From: DATBVX01 sp963696675
GTDB lineage: Bacteria; Pseudomonadota; Gammaproteobacteria; Steroidobacterales; Steroidobacteraceae
Assembly: GCA_963696675.1 (NCBI GenBank)
Contig: CAVOLM010000012.1
Coordinates: 35,355-99,354, forward strand
Direction of reading: 5' to 3'
Length of the DNA: 64,000 bases
Part shown: piece by piece, positions 20,282 to 29,604 of the stretch
Layout: each line of letters begins with the position of its first letter
How positions within the stretch are numbered: the stretch's first letter is position 1
Position numbers and translations under genes: made by a program
The notes under the pieces: model-generated
What the model saw: the letters and a program-made list of their open reading frames with translations, nothing else
Databases searched by the model: none
What the model was told of the DNA's origin: nothing

Positions 20282-21277
20282 ATGAAATTGGTCCTGACGA
20301 TCGCAGTGACACTGCTGATCCTAGGAGTGCTCGCGGCCGGCTTCGTTTGGTCTGGCGCCTACAACATCGGAGCTGACGATCCGCACACCCGGCCGGTGTA
20401 CGCACTCCTGGAGACGCTGCGCGAACGCTCGATCGAATCCCATAGCGCCGGCGTGGCGGTACCGGATCTGACGAGTGCCGAACTCATCCGTTCCGGTGCT
20501 GGCAACTACGACGCGATGTGCACGGGTTGTCATCTCGCCCCGGGGATGAATGACACCGAGATCAGCAAGGGTCTGTACCCGTCGGCGCCGAACTTCACCA
20601 AGGAAGCGATCGACAATCCGGCCGAGGCATTCTGGGCGATCAAGCACGGTATCAAGGCTTCCGGCATGCCTGCCTGGGGCAAGAGCATGCAAGACGAGTA
20701 CATCTGGGGCCTGGTTGCTTTCGTGATTGAACTGCCGCAACTGAATTCTGAATCGTATGAAGAAGCAGTGGCGACGAGCGAGGGACACTCACACGGTGGC
20801 GGTGAGAGCGAACACGGGCACGAGCATGAACATCAGGGCGGGGTGGATCATCATGACGCCGATGAATCTCAACCTCAGGGCACTACGCATACGCACGCGG
20901 CGGACTCGGCTGTCGCTACCGCGGCAGCGTTCCAGGAGGCTCTGAATTCAGATGACGCGGTCCAAGTGAAAGCACTGCTCGATCCGAAGGTTCTGATTTT
21001 CGAGAGCGGTGCAGCCGAGCGTTCACGGGCGGAATACGCCGCGCACCACCTGAGAGCTGACATGGATTTCCTGAAAACGGTCACATACAAGCTGCAGCGC
21101 CAGACCGGCGACACTGTTGGCGATCTCGCATGGGTGGCGAGTGAGTCGCGCATGACCGGCACCTCGAGCGGCAAAGCCATAGACCTGCTGAGTACGGAAA
21201 CGCTGGTGCTGAAGAAGGGCACCGCGGGTTGGAGAATCGTGCACGTGCATTGGTCCGCGCACCCGGTCGGGGAGTGA
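20282..21277 (+). CDS. Cytochrome c fused to a SnoaL-like domain through a His-rich linker
   Basis: A 331-residue exported protein. Residues 1-25 form a signal or membrane anchor. Residues about 65-155 form a class I cytochrome c with haem motif CTGCH (80-84) and axial Met in GMPAWG (129-133). Residues about 169-206 are a His-rich, acidic linker (SHGGGESEHGHEHEH and HHD). Residues about 208-331 form a SnoaL/DUF4440-like alpha-beta cone with LLSTETLVLKKGTAGWRIVHVHWS. Parts are known separately; cytochromes of this type accompany copA/copB in some proteobacteria, where they may take electrons from Cu(I) oxidation. The tail's role is unknown. SD GAGGAG precedes the ATG, 10 bp after copB. Confidence 0.82.
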   Translation: MKLVLTIAVTLLILGVLAAGFVWSGAYNIGADDPHTRPVYALLETLRERSIESHSAGVAVPDLTSAELIRSGAGNYDAMCTGCHLAPGMNDTEISKGLYPSAPNFTKEAIDNPAEAFWAIKHGIKASGMPAWGKSMQDEYIWGLVAFVIELPQLNSESYEEAVATSEGHSHGGGESEHGHEHEHQGGVDHHDADESQPQGTTHTHAADSAVATAAAFQEALNSDDAVQVKALLDPKVLIFESGAAERSRAEYAAHHLRADMDFLKTVTYKLQRQTGDTVGDLAWVASESRMTGTSSGKAIDLLSTETLVLKKGTAGWRIVHVHWSAHPVGE

Positions 21278-21334
21278 CCGCTATTCACGGGTCGTTGAGT
21301 TCCACAGGCTTTCTTACGACAGGAGCATGAGCAT

Positions 21335-21850
21335 ATGAAATTTCAAAAACACCCGGTTCTTATTGCCACATTACTCGTTGCGGCACCGGCACTGACGTTC
21401 GCGCAAGTCACACCGGAGGAGCACGCTGCACATCATCCAGCGGAGCAAGCAGCGCCTGCAGAAAAATCACCGCAGCCGGCTGCCGCGGCGCCGAAGTCGG
21501 CCGCTGGTATGCAGGAGAACATGACGAAGATGCAGGCGTTGATGGACAGGCTCGAAAATACGAAGGACCCTGCCGAACGTCAGAAGTTGCTTGCGGAGCA
21601 CCGTCGCGCGATGCGTGAGCAGCTGGCTGCCATGAAGGGCATGGACTGTGGGATGGGAATGCCCGGTGCGTCTAGTGAAGCCATGAAAGGGCAGGCCGGA
21701 GGTATGGCAGGGGAAAGCATGATGGGCGCCGACATGATGGAGTGTCACGAGATGATGCAGGCCCGTATGAACATGATGGTCGGGATGATGGAGCAGCTGA
21801 TGCGACATGAAGAGGCCGAACAGGCAATGGGCGAAGCGAGCAAACATTGA
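21335..21850 (+). CDS. Met-rich exported protein, probably copper-binding
   Basis: A 171-residue protein with signal peptide (MKFQKHPVLIATLLVAAPALTFAQ), an Ala/Pro-rich spacer, an amphipathic helix (KMQALMDRLENTKDPAERQK) and a Met-rich C-terminal half containing MKGMDCGMGMPG, MMGADMMECHEMM and MNMMVGMMEQLM. Met clusters with Cys and His suit Cu(I) binding in the periplasm, as in CopK/CueP/PcoE-like storage proteins, but I do not recognise a named family. SD GACAGGAGC precedes the ATG. Last gene of the forward copper transcript, convergent with the DUF2933 gene. Confidence 0.75.
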   Translation: MKFQKHPVLIATLLVAAPALTFAQVTPEEHAAHHPAEQAAPAEKSPQPAAAAPKSAAGMQENMTKMQALMDRLENTKDPAERQKLLAEHRRAMREQLAAMKGMDCGMGMPGASSEAMKGQAGGMAGESMMGADMMECHEMMQARMNMMVGMMEQLMRHEEAEQAMGEASKH

Positions 21851-21886
21851 TCGGACTCGCCCGAGATCGAGCAGATTGTCGGTTCG

Positions 21887-22075
21887 TCATCGGCGTCCAT
21901 GCCCGTTAGCGTCGTGGCGTCGATGCATGAAGACGTGCATCAGCGGACAAAGAAGCAAGAGTAGATAGGGCCAGGCGCCGACCGCATGACCCCAATGCTC
22001 ACGCAGGATGTAGAAGGCGGCAATCACGATCAGCATGCCGCCTGCGATCATTGCCGGACTTCCCTTGACTGCCAT
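21887..22075 (-). CDS. DUF2933 small membrane protein
   Basis: A 62-residue protein with two hydrophobic stretches (AMIAGGMLIVIAAFYILREHWGH as two pieces, and PYLLLLLCPLMHVFMH) and a His-rich tail MHRRHDANGHG. This is the DUF2933 pattern, common beside copper and other metal resistance genes. Start ATG at 22075 gives MAVKGSP; it lies 13 bp after the SRPBCC stop, so translation may be coupled since no good Shine-Dalgarno site is seen. Role unknown. Confidence 0.75.
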   Translation of the reverse strand: MAVKGSPAMIAGGMLIVIAAFYILREHWGHAVGAWPYLLLLLCPLMHVFMHRRHDANGHGRR

Positions 22076-22088
22076 GGAGGATGAAGAC

Positions 22089-22601
22089 CTACGCTGCAGC
22101 GGTTTTCGGCTGTGAGAGGAAATATGCGACGGCGTCGTTGACCATCCGCCGAGTGCACCAACGTGCGTAAAACCCACCGAACATCCAACCGAACCAACGG
22201 GCAGGAGTCGCCTCGGGCAGGGCGTAGTCGATGAACACACGGAACTGTGAGCTGCCGCTCTGCGGCGCTATGTCGAAGCCCATTCGATAGTGCCCGATCA
22301 CGAGCAAGCGAGGCTGACCGACCGTTTCCCAGACCTTGCGGTGTGGCGGATCGCGTTCCATGACCACCTCTTCTACGAAGAGCTGGATCCCAAGGGCTCG
22401 ACCGATCAGACGAATCCGGGAGCCGATCGCCCGTCCGTGTCCTTCGTCGACCTCGATTGTCATTCGCGCTCCTGCCATGCCTACAGAGGATTGGCTCATG
22501 TGCGAGGAGAGTCGGGTGTGATCGTCTGCGTGCTCAAAGAGCTCACGCACACGCGCCTGAACAATACGACTGCACTCGTAGTGGTACGGCAAAGCACGCA
22601 T
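22089..22601 (-). CDS. SRPBCC-fold protein (polyketide cyclase/START-like)
   Basis: About 170 residues, MRALPYHYECSRIVQARVRELFEHADDH onward in two pieces, with a helix-grip fold pattern: LSSHMSQSS, then strands IGSRIRLIGRALGIQLFVEEVVMER and PHRKVWETVGQPRLLVIGHYRMGF, ending in a long C-terminal amphipathic helix FYARWCTRRMVNDAVAYFL. Such proteins bind hydrophobic ligands; this one has no evident catalytic residues. It sits between DUF5676 and DUF2933 genes on the same strand with 5- and 13-bp gaps. The ATG at 22601 follows the DUF5676 stop closely. Function unknown. Confidence 0.65.
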   Translation of the reverse strand: MRALPYHYECSRIVQARVRELFEHADDHTRLSSHMSQSSVGMAGARMTIEVDEGHGRAIGSRIRLIGRALGIQLFVEEVVMERDPPHRKVWETVGQPRLLVIGHYRMGFDIAPQSGSSQFRVFIDYALPEATPARWFGWMFGGFYARWCTRRMVNDAVAYFLSQPKTAAA

Positions 22602-22606
22602 GGACG

Positions 22607-22894
22607 TTACCCTTGTGCACGAGCGACGTGGTGCACCCGGTTGTAAACCCATGCGTAGACCACGCCAGTGATGAAACCGATCGCGGCAATGCCGATCAGG
22701 CCGCGAAGGAAGGCCGTGAGCGTCGGCGGTGCCGTCGCCTTGATCATTTGCAGATCCAGGCCGTGCATCCAGCTATTCGCGAAGCGGATCGACTCTTCGG
22801 GCCACAATGCGACGGCTACGGCGCAGAGAGAATTCAACAGCGCCGCAGTGACCGCAACCGCCGTTCCTGTCGCCAGGACAGAATGCCTGATCAC
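22607..22894 (-). CDS. DUF5676 family membrane protein
   Basis: A 95-residue protein with two membrane segments (about residues 8-30 and 62-85) ending GFITGVVYAWVYNRV, the conserved end of DUF5676 proteins. The GTG start at 22894 has GGAGG six bases upstream. It is the first gene of a three-gene minus-strand unit with the SRPBCC and DUF2933 genes. DUF5676 proteins frequently stand near metal-efflux and copper genes; function unknown. Confidence 0.75.
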   Translation of the reverse strand: MIRHSVLATGTAVAVTAALLNSLCAVAVALWPEESIRFANSWMHGLDLQMIKATAPPTLTAFLRGLIGIAAIGFITGVVYAWVYNRVHHVARAQG

Positions 22895-23111
22895 TGCGCA
22901 CCTCCAGTTCGGAAAAGTCCGAACCGCCCGGCGAGCATCGCGCTGGGCTGTTGAGAATTCCTGAGTACCGTAGCAAAGCTGCCGGTCACGGCAAGTCGGA
23001 TAAGTACCTAGCCGACAGCCTCGGCCTCAGCGACGCGTTTCTGGCATCAGTCGCGAGCACTTGCAGCTGGAGTCGCCACGCACGCGCACGGATGCGCGCC
23101 TCGCACGCGCC

Positions 23112-24356
23112 TTAGAACGTCACCGAAGCGATCGTGCCCGTGCGGCTGCTCTCGAGCGCGATCTTCCATCCGTAGCGGTCGCAGATGCGCTTGGTAAGGT
23201 ATAACCCGACGCCGTAGCCGCCCGGGCGGGTGGTGAAGTTGCGGTCGAAGACCTGGTTCATGTGCGCGGGCGAAATGCCCGGTCCGCTATCGCGGATGCG
23301 CAGCGTTCGTCCGGCGATTTCACATTTCACTGCGCCACGATCGGTGTGAGCGATCGCATTACGGAACAGGTTGCCGACCACGATCGTCACGAGGCTTGGC
23401 GGAGCCTGCACGCGCAACGAATCGTTGCACGTGCACTCGATGCCAACCGGCCGGCCGTTGAGGAGCTCGCGCTGCTCCTCCGCGATGCGCGGCATGATCT
23501 CACCCACATCGCAGATCTCGCCCGGGTCGGTCTCCGATTGCGCTTCGCGCGACAGCATCAGGAGCGCCTGGGTGAAATCCGCCATTTCGTTTGCCGCGCG
23601 GCGGATCCGGCTCAGCGCTTTCTGCGCTGCCGGCCGTTCGCGGGTCTGGTCAGCGAGAATCTCGGTGGCGCCCTGGATCACGGCGAGCGGTGTGCGCAGC
23701 TCGTGACTCGCGGTGGCAGTGAAGGATTGTTCGCGCTCCACGAAGCCGTCCAGCCGTTCGAGGAACCCGTCGATCGAATCGGCGATCGGTGCCAGCTCGT
23801 GCTGCGAGTGATCGGGTCCGAGGCGCTGATTGCGTTGGCGCGGATCGATGCGGCGTAGTCGCTGTGCGAGCGCCGTCACCGGCGCCAGGATGCTGCGCGA
23901 GACCCAGATTGCCGTGGCTGCAATGACGACCAGGGTGACTACGACGATGCAGTAGAGCAGGCGCCACGCCCACTCCGTGCGCATCTCGTGCTGAGTGACA
24001 TCGAAGGTGACAAATGCGCGCCCGCTGGGCAGGTCCTTGACCAGGACCTGCATGAGCTTTGCTCCGACCGGCACGCGCTGATGGCAACCAGGCCCGAGCG
24101 CGGCGATCTCCCGCGGCAGGTCCGGCGAACTTTGCCGGTAGAACGCGAGCTTTCCATCCTGCGGTGGTGGCGGCACTTCCTGCCTTTCCAGGTAACCCGC
24201 ATAGATCGCGAGATGAGTCCTCATCACGTCGTTGAGCAGGCCCTGCTCGATGCGCTGGCTGGCCCAGATGCTCCAGCAGGCCAGCAGCAGGAGCGTGAGG
24301 CCGACGCAGAAGAAGATTCCCCAGACGAATCGCGCCCGTAGGCTGAGGTGTCGCAT
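23112..24356 (-). CDS. Sensor histidine kinase
   Basis: A 414-residue membrane kinase: TM1 at about residues 11-30, a periplasmic sensor region of about 100 residues, TM2 at about 132-153, HAMP, then HisKA with His218 in TASHELRTPLAVIQGA, and a C-terminal ATPase domain with N-box GNLFRNAIAHT and glycine motifs DSGPGIS and GGYGVGLYL. The start overlaps the response-regulator stop (ATGA at 24353-24356), so the pair is coupled. The type is close to PhoQ/QseC-like OmpR-pair kinases. The stimulus is unknown; the nearby copper island and PAP2 gene suggest envelope or metal stress only by position. Confidence 0.92.
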   Translation of the reverse strand: MRHLSLRARFVWGIFFCVGLTLLLLACWSIWASQRIEQGLLNDVMRTHLAIYAGYLERQEVPPPPQDGKLAFYRQSSPDLPREIAALGPGCHQRVPVGAKLMQVLVKDLPSGRAFVTFDVTQHEMRTEWAWRLLYCIVVVTLVVIAATAIWVSRSILAPVTALAQRLRRIDPRQRNQRLGPDHSQHELAPIADSIDGFLERLDGFVEREQSFTATASHELRTPLAVIQGATEILADQTRERPAAQKALSRIRRAANEMADFTQALLMLSREAQSETDPGEICDVGEIMPRIAEEQRELLNGRPVGIECTCNDSLRVQAPPSLVTIVVGNLFRNAIAHTDRGAVKCEIAGRTLRIRDSGPGISPAHMNQVFDRNFTTRPGGYGVGLYLTKRICDRYGWKIALESSRTGTIASVTF

Positions 24357-25033
24357 CAGTCGGAAAGTGCCAGGCGGTATCCCTCGCCGTGGTGCGTATG
24401 CAGGAGCTTCTGCGCAAATGGCTTGTCGATCGCGTTGCGCAAAGCGTACATGTGCGCGCGCAGGACATCGCCGTCGGGCGGCTGGTCTCCCCACAGCTCG
24501 TGCTCGAGCTCACGGCGCGTAACGACGCGGTGCGTGTTTTGCATCAGCAACACCAGCAGGCGCCGCGTGCTGGGGTTGAGCTTGATGGCGACGCCGTCGC
24601 GTTCCGCGTTCAACGTGTCGGGGCAGTAGGTGAGGTCGGCGACCCGCAAGATGCCTTCGGTGGTGCGTGGGACGGCGCGGCGCGCCAGCGCGCCGAGGCG
24701 CGCCTCCAACTCGAGCAGGGAGAACGGTTTCACCAGGTAATCGTCGGCGCCGGCCTCGAAGCCCGCGACCTTGTCGATCACGAGATCCTTGGCGGTCAGC
24801 ATCAGGACCGGTGCGACCGAGCGGATCTCCGAGCGCAGCACGCGGCATACGGCGAGGCCGTCCATGCCGGGCAACATCACGTCGAGCACGATGATGTCAA
24901 AAGGCGTGGCGCGCGCCTGGCTCAGGCCATCCTCACCGGTGAGCACGTGGTCCACCTGATGGCCCTTGGCAGCGAGGAATTCGCAGACGTTTTCCGCGAT
25001 ATCCGGATGATCTTCCACGAGCAGGATTCGCAT
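24356..25033 (-). CDS. OmpR-family response regulator
   Basis: 225 residues: receiver domain with phosphoacceptor Asp51 in IIVLDVMLPGMDGL and Lys in YLVKPF, then a winged-helix DNA-binding domain with STRRLLVLLMQNTHRVVTRRELEHELWG and RAHMYALRNAIDKP. It is partnered with the downstream kinase through a 4-bp overlap. It reads outward from an AT-rich region at 25117-25160, which it may share with, and regulate for, the divergent PAP2 gene. Confidence 0.94.
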   Translation of the reverse strand: MRILLVEDHPDIAENVCEFLAAKGHQVDHVLTGEDGLSQARATPFDIIVLDVMLPGMDGLAVCRVLRSEIRSVAPVLMLTAKDLVIDKVAGFEAGADDYLVKPFSLLELEARLGALARRAVPRTTEGILRVADLTYCPDTLNAERDGVAIKLNPSTRRLLVLLMQNTHRVVTRRELEHELWGDQPPDGDVLRAHMYALRNAIDKPFAQKLLHTHHGEGYRLALSD

Positions 25034-25116
25034 GACAGAAGTGTGGCAGATCCCGCGCAGAGTAAAAGAGTGGCGCCGGGCGCTCTGAGCAGACCGAATC
25101 CTGCGTCAAGCCTCAC

Positions 25117-25160
25117 AAGAATCATATAACTTAATGAATGTCATAAATATTTAACCCCAA
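25117..25160. promoter_or_regulatory. AT-rich divergent control region between response regulator and PAP2 phosphatase
   Basis: In this GC-rich window the stretch around ATAACTTAATGAATG and CATAAATATTTAA is the most AT-rich. CTTAAT (25130-25135) and TCATAA (25141-25146) start 11 bp apart, the spacing used by OmpR-type regulators such as PmrA/QseB/ColR, but only the first half-site is good. It probably holds promoters for both directions; exact elements are not clear. Confidence 0.4.
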
Positions 25161-25256
25161 AGCAACGCTTCCGTAGCACCACCCATCGATCCTAGCCAGC
25201 GTCCCGAAGTGTGCATGCGCTACGGGCGCGGTCAGCCGGGACAGGAGGCGAATGTC

Positions 25257-25799
25257 ATGGTGAGCCGAGCGACACAAGTGATGCGCCGCTTCGACGCGGC
25301 GGAGTTATCGCTGTGCGTGCAGTTGAACCGCGCGTGCGCTCGGCGAGGCGTACGCGAGTTCTTTCGCGCCATCAGCCGGCTCGGTGACGGCGTGTTCTGG
25401 TACGCCTTGATGCTGGTATTGCCGATCCTGTTCGGCGACCTGGGTCTTCAGGCCACGTTGCAAATGGTGGCGACGGGATTGGTGGGTGTCGCCCTCTACA
25501 AAGGCCTCAAGCGCACCCTGGTTCGAGAGCGGCCTTTCATCTCCGATGCGCGAATCCACCTGGGCGTGGCGCCGCTCGATCGCTACAGCTTCCCGTCAGG
25601 ACACACGCTGCACGCGGTGTCTTTCACCATCCTGGCGAGCGCTTACTTCCCGGAGTTCGCAGCGCTGCTCGTGCCGTTCGCCGCCCTGGTCGCGGCATCG
25701 CGCGTGGTCCTCGGTCTGCACTATCCGACTGACGTGCTTGCCGGAGCAGTGCTCGGTACCGTCCTTTCGACCGCCAGTCTCTACCTCGTGGGCGCCTGA
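25257..25799 (+). CDS. PAP2 superfamily phosphatase (membrane lipid phosphatase)
   Basis: 180 residues with about five hydrophobic segments and the three PAP2 motifs: KRTLVRERPF, YSFPSGHTLHA and SRVVLGLHYPTDVLAG, which carry the catalytic histidines. Such enzymes dephosphorylate undecaprenyl pyrophosphate, phosphatidic acid or PG-phosphate in the inner membrane. The ATG at 25257 has AGGAGG eight bases upstream. Divergent from a two-component system, an arrangement seen with ColRS/PmrAB-type regulators that control lipid A modification. The 3' end overlaps the convergent methyltransferase by 19 bp. Confidence 0.9.
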   Translation: MVSRATQVMRRFDAAELSLCVQLNRACARRGVREFFRAISRLGDGVFWYALMLVLPILFGDLGLQATLQMVATGLVGVALYKGLKRTLVRERPFISDARIHLGVAPLDRYSFPSGHTLHAVSFTILASAYFPEFAALLVPFAALVAASRVVLGLHYPTDVLAGAVLGTVLSTASLYLVGA

Positions 25800-26546
25800 G
25801 CCACGACGTAGAGCTCGCCTTCGCCCAGCGCGTACGGCTTTGCCTCCACTCCGCTGAATAGCGCCAGCACTTTCAGGCCATTCGCCGCCAGCAGGCGGGC
25901 GAGCTCGGCGACGGTGTAGACCTGCTGTGACCCGTACTGACGCCACGTCTGCGCGCCGCGGGTGAGCACGTACTCGGTTTCGAGGCGGCTGCTGCGGGGC
26001 ATCGTAGCGATTGCGAATCTCGAAACGGATATCGCCGAAGTCATAACTCTCCTCGGGCTTGACGCTGGTGAGGATCGACTCGGCGCATAGCGCGGTGTGA
26101 ATCACTGCGCGGCCGCCAGGTCGAAGCGTTCCGGTGAGCGCTGCCAGGAATTCGAGCATCCCTTCATGGGCCAGGTAGCCGAAACTGTTGCCCAGGCAGA
26201 GCGCGGCATCGAAGGCATGTGTCTGCGGCAGCTCGCGCATGTCGGCGTGTCTCAAGTCAACAGCGACGCCCGCCGCGCGCATGCGCACACGTGCGCGCTC
26301 GAGCGCATCAATCGACAGGTCGACACCGGTGACGGCGTAGCCAGCGGCAGCAAGCGCTACGCTCACGCGCGCTGAGCCGCAGGGCACGTCAAGGACTCTG
26401 GCGCCGGGGCTCAGTTGCAGCTGTGCAAGCAGGAACTGCGTTTCGCGCACCGTCGCGTCCTGCGGAATCACGCGGTCCCACAGCTCGTTGAACGGCGCGA
26501 TGAAGAAGGTCCGATACCAATCGGCGCTGGGTGCGGGGAAGCTCAT
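25781..26546 (-). CDS. Class I SAM-dependent methyltransferase, one frame break
   Basis: The N-terminal two thirds (from the ATG at 26546) contain the SAM-binding motif RVLDVPCGSARVSVALA, then VTGVDLSIDALERAR and FDAALCLGNSFGYL. Near 25990-26005 the reading frame changes, and the C-terminal strand pair continues as LETEYVLTRGAQTWRQYGSQ and YTVAELARLLAANGLKVLALF to the TAG at 25781-25783. In total about 255 residues, normal for this family. The substrate is not evident. The single indel is probably technical because both sides are well formed. Confidence 0.82.
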
Positions 26547-26604
26547 GGATGGATGGTATTCGACTACAATTTCGTGTCCTTTTCATCCCGCGTCGCCAGC
26601 AACG

Positions 26605-27721
26605 ATGAGCCGAACGATTCGAGGTACTCCGGCCCGCCATGGCTTTCGCATGCCTGGGGAGTTCGAGCCGCACTCGGGCTGCTGGCTGCTGTGGCCGGAG
26701 CGAAGTGACAACTGGCGAATGGATGCCGCACCCGCGCAGAGCAGCCTTTGCTGCCGTGGCGGCGGCAATCGTGAAATACGAGCCAGTCACGGTGGGCGCT
26801 TCGGGGGCGCAGTTCGCGAATGCACGAGCACAGTTGGCAAAGCGCGTGCGCGTCGTGCGTCTCCCCAGCGACGATGCCTGGATGCGCGATGTCGGACCGA
26901 CAATCGTCGTCAATGATCGCGGCCAGCGTCGTGGCATCGACTGGCGCTTCAATGCCTGGGGCGGTCTGAACGGCGGCCTGTACGTGCCCTGGGACCGGGA
27001 CGAGCGCGTGGCGCAGACAGGTGCTGGCGATCGAGCAGATCGACCGCTATCGCGCGCCGCTGATTCTCGAAGGTGGCGCGATCCACGTCGACGGCGAGGG
27101 CACGTGCATAACCACCGAGGAATGTCTGCTGAATCCGAACCGCAACCCCGACCTGACGCGTGCGCAGACCGAGGAGTACTTGCGCGCATACCTCGGAGTA
27201 GAAGTCGTCATTTGGCTTGGACGGGGGGTATATCTCGATGAAACGGACGGCCACGTCGACAACCTGTGCTGCTTCGTACGCCCCGGTGAGGTGTGCCTGA
27301 CCTGGACTGATGACCGCACCGATTCCCAGTACGCGATTTCCCATGATGCGTTCGAGCGGCTTTCGCAGGCTCGGGATGCTCGGGGCCGACGTATCAAGAT
27401 CCACAAGTTGATTCAACCTGGCCCGCTCTATTCGACTCGGGAGGAAGTCGGGGAGTGCGTGCGGTCCCGGGTACCCGCCCGCGCCCTGCCGGGCTTCGGC
27501 TCGCGGGCTCTTATGTCAATTTTTACATCGCCAATCGTGGCATCGTGTTCCCGTTGCTCGATGCAAAACGCGATCGCGGCGCCGCAGCTGTGGTCAAGCG
27601 TGTGTTTCCGAAGCACAGAATTGTCGGCGTTCCGGCGCGCGAGATCCTGCTCGGCGGAGGCAATATCCACTGCATAACGCAGCAGATACCGCGTGCACGC
27701 AGGCGCGGGCAGCGATCGTAA
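26605..27721 (+). CDS. aguA: Agmatine deiminase, three frame breaks
   Basis: The parts read in order MPGEFEPHSGCWLLWPER (frame 1), DDAWMRDVGPTIVVND and FNAWGGLNGGLY (frame 2), LILEGGAIHVDGEGTCITTEE and DETDGHVDNLCCF (frame 3), then SYVNFYIANRGIVFP and GGGNIHCITQQIP (frame 2), all diagnostic of agmatine deiminase, which converts agmatine to N-carbamoylputrescine. Catalytic Cys, His and acidic residues are all present. Breaks lie near 26730, 27010 and 27455. Total about 370 residues, normal length. No aguB is adjacent. With the potFGHI genes it suggests putrescine metabolism in this organism. Indels are more likely technical. Confidence 0.87.
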
Positions 27722-27746
27722 CCGCTTGTAACCGCCTTATAACCGC
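27719..27746 (+). promoter_or_regulatory. Three TAACCGC direct repeats, one helical turn apart, upstream of cysA
   Basis: TAACCGC occurs at 27719-27725, 27729-27735 and 27740-27746, with starts 10 and 11 bp apart. The array begins at the end of aguA and ends 75 bp before the cysA start. Such helically phased heptamers are typical for OmpR-family response regulators, and the cysA operon encodes one (33423-34097). Binding is inferred. Confidence 0.55.
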
Positions 27747-27821
27747 GATCCAACTGACGGCCAGACCCGCTGTCGGTACCATCTAATTGCCTTAGCTTCG
27801 GTCCGGGGATGTCAGGTCCAC

Positions 27822-29604
27822 ATGTCGATAACGCTGGATCAGGTTACAAAACGCTACCAGGGCGTGCCCGTCGTGAACGACGTTTCGCTCGACGTTCGCG
27901 AGGGGGAGTTCTTCGTGTTGCTGGGGCCAAGCGGCAGCGGCAAGAGCACCCTGCTGCGCGCCATTGCCGGCCTGACGAGCGTCGATCACGGGCGCATTTC
28001 TCTGCACGGCAGGGACGTGACCAATGTTTCGGCCCGGCAGCGCGGCGTTGGCCTGGTGTTCCAGAACTATGCCCTCTTCAAGCACATGACGGTGGGGGAG
28101 AACATCGAATTCGCGCTGCGGGTGCGCCACGTGCGGGCGCGCGACCGGCGCGAACGGCGCAAGGAGCTGCTGCGACTCGTCGCGCTGGAAGGGCTTGACG
28201 ATCGCCTGCCGACACAGCTCTCGGGCGGCCAGCAGCAACGCATTGCCGTAGCACGCGCTCTGGCGCACAAGCCCGAAGTGTTGTTGCTGGATGAACCCTT
28301 CGGTGCACTGGACGCGAAGATCCGCGAGGAGCTGCGGCGCACGATCCGGCAGGTACAGCGTGAGCTCAAGATCAGCACCGTTCTGGTCACGCACGATCAG
28401 CAGGAGGCCTTCGCGCTCGCTGATCGTATTGGCGTGATGAATCTGGGGCGGCTGCTGGAGACCGCGCCGCCCGATGAGCTGTATGCACGCCCTGCAACGC
28501 GCTTCGTCGCTACCTTCCTCGGTGCCGCGAACCTCCTGCTGGCACGCCAGACACCGGAAGGCATCCGCTTCGGTGCCGCACCCGTAGACATACCGGGCGT
28601 GGAACGGGCCGACACGCGCCGCGAGCACGAAGTGGTGGCGGTGTTGCGTCCCGAAGAGGCGGAACTCGCGCCGACATCCGAAGCGCTGGCATCACCGCAT
28701 ATCGCGCACGGTGCCGTGGATGAAATCGTGTTCACGGGGGCGCTGGAGCGCATTCGCATACGACTCAACGACGGTGCGGCCGCACAGCTCCTCGGACCGG
28801 AGAGCAATGCGGGCGCGGGTATGCTGGAGGCGAGCCGCACGCAGCGCGAGCAGCGGGCCTTCCCGCTGGCCCCGGGTCACAAGCGTCGCGATCGGCATGC
28901 GGCGCATTCACGTACTGCCGACGCCGCTCTCGAGCTATACGGCATTCGGCACGAGTGTTGAAGAGGCCGAGCACCTCAGCCGGCACTCGTTCCTCGTGGA
29001 CCTTGCCACCCGTATGAAGACCCGGGTCAATGTGTGCGTGGAGCCTGGGCTTCGAGTTGCAAATGGCGCCGAGCACTCGAGCGGCGCAGGTCGCGGCGGG
29101 GTGGCAGTTCTCGCCACGGCGCCCGACGTCATCGCCCAGATCGAATGGTTGTTCCATCAAGGGATAACCGAGACACTCGTGCTGCCGCCGCCGCCGACCA
29201 ATCCGCAACGCGTCCTGATTCACTGGCTGGATCGCGCGGCACGCAGCGGCACTTTGGCTGTGGCCGCCAGTCTGCTACGACACGTTGCAGCCGAGGCGGT
29301 ATACATCGGCATCATGCCGCCCGGCACACCCGACAGCCATCGATCGGTCGGCATGCGCGCTCTGCTGGATGCACGCTCCGAGGCGCAGGCGATGCACAGC
29401 CTCGAAATGCGTACCGAGCTGCGTTTCGGCGACATCGCCACGGAGCTGGCGACCCAGCTGCGCGAGTCGCGCGATCAGATGCTGATCCTTGGTATCTCGG
29501 AGATCAGGCAGATCCGCGAGCGCTTCGTCTCGCTGTTCGCAACCGCACCTGGACTGCCGATCATGGTCGTTTATCGTCCCGGTGAGGACACGATGCGTCC
29601 ATGA
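27822..29604 (+). CDS. cysA: Sulfate-type ABC transporter ATPase (CysA) with C-terminal universal-stress-like domain, one frame break
   Basis: The first 350 residues are a CysA-like ATPase: Walker A GPSGSGKST, signature LSGGQQQR, Walker B VLLLDEP, VTHDQQEAF, then a TOBE region. Near 28875 the frame changes from 3 to 1: APGHK continues as VAIGMRRIHVLPTP, the expected end of this TOBE type. About 220 further residues follow, ending in MLILGISEIRQIRERFVSLF and LPIMVVYRPGED, which resemble the C-terminal strand and helix of UspA. Total about 594 residues against 365 for classical CysA. A separate gene starting at ATG 28897 is possible but less likely. The stop overlaps the cysT ATG. Confidence 0.82.

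Noticed and set aside
28897..29604. Universal-stress-like part of cysA as an independent gene from ATG 28897
   Set aside because: The preceding codons VAIG complete the TOBE strand expected in CysA-like proteins and there is no ribosome site, so a fusion with one indel is favoured, though not proven.
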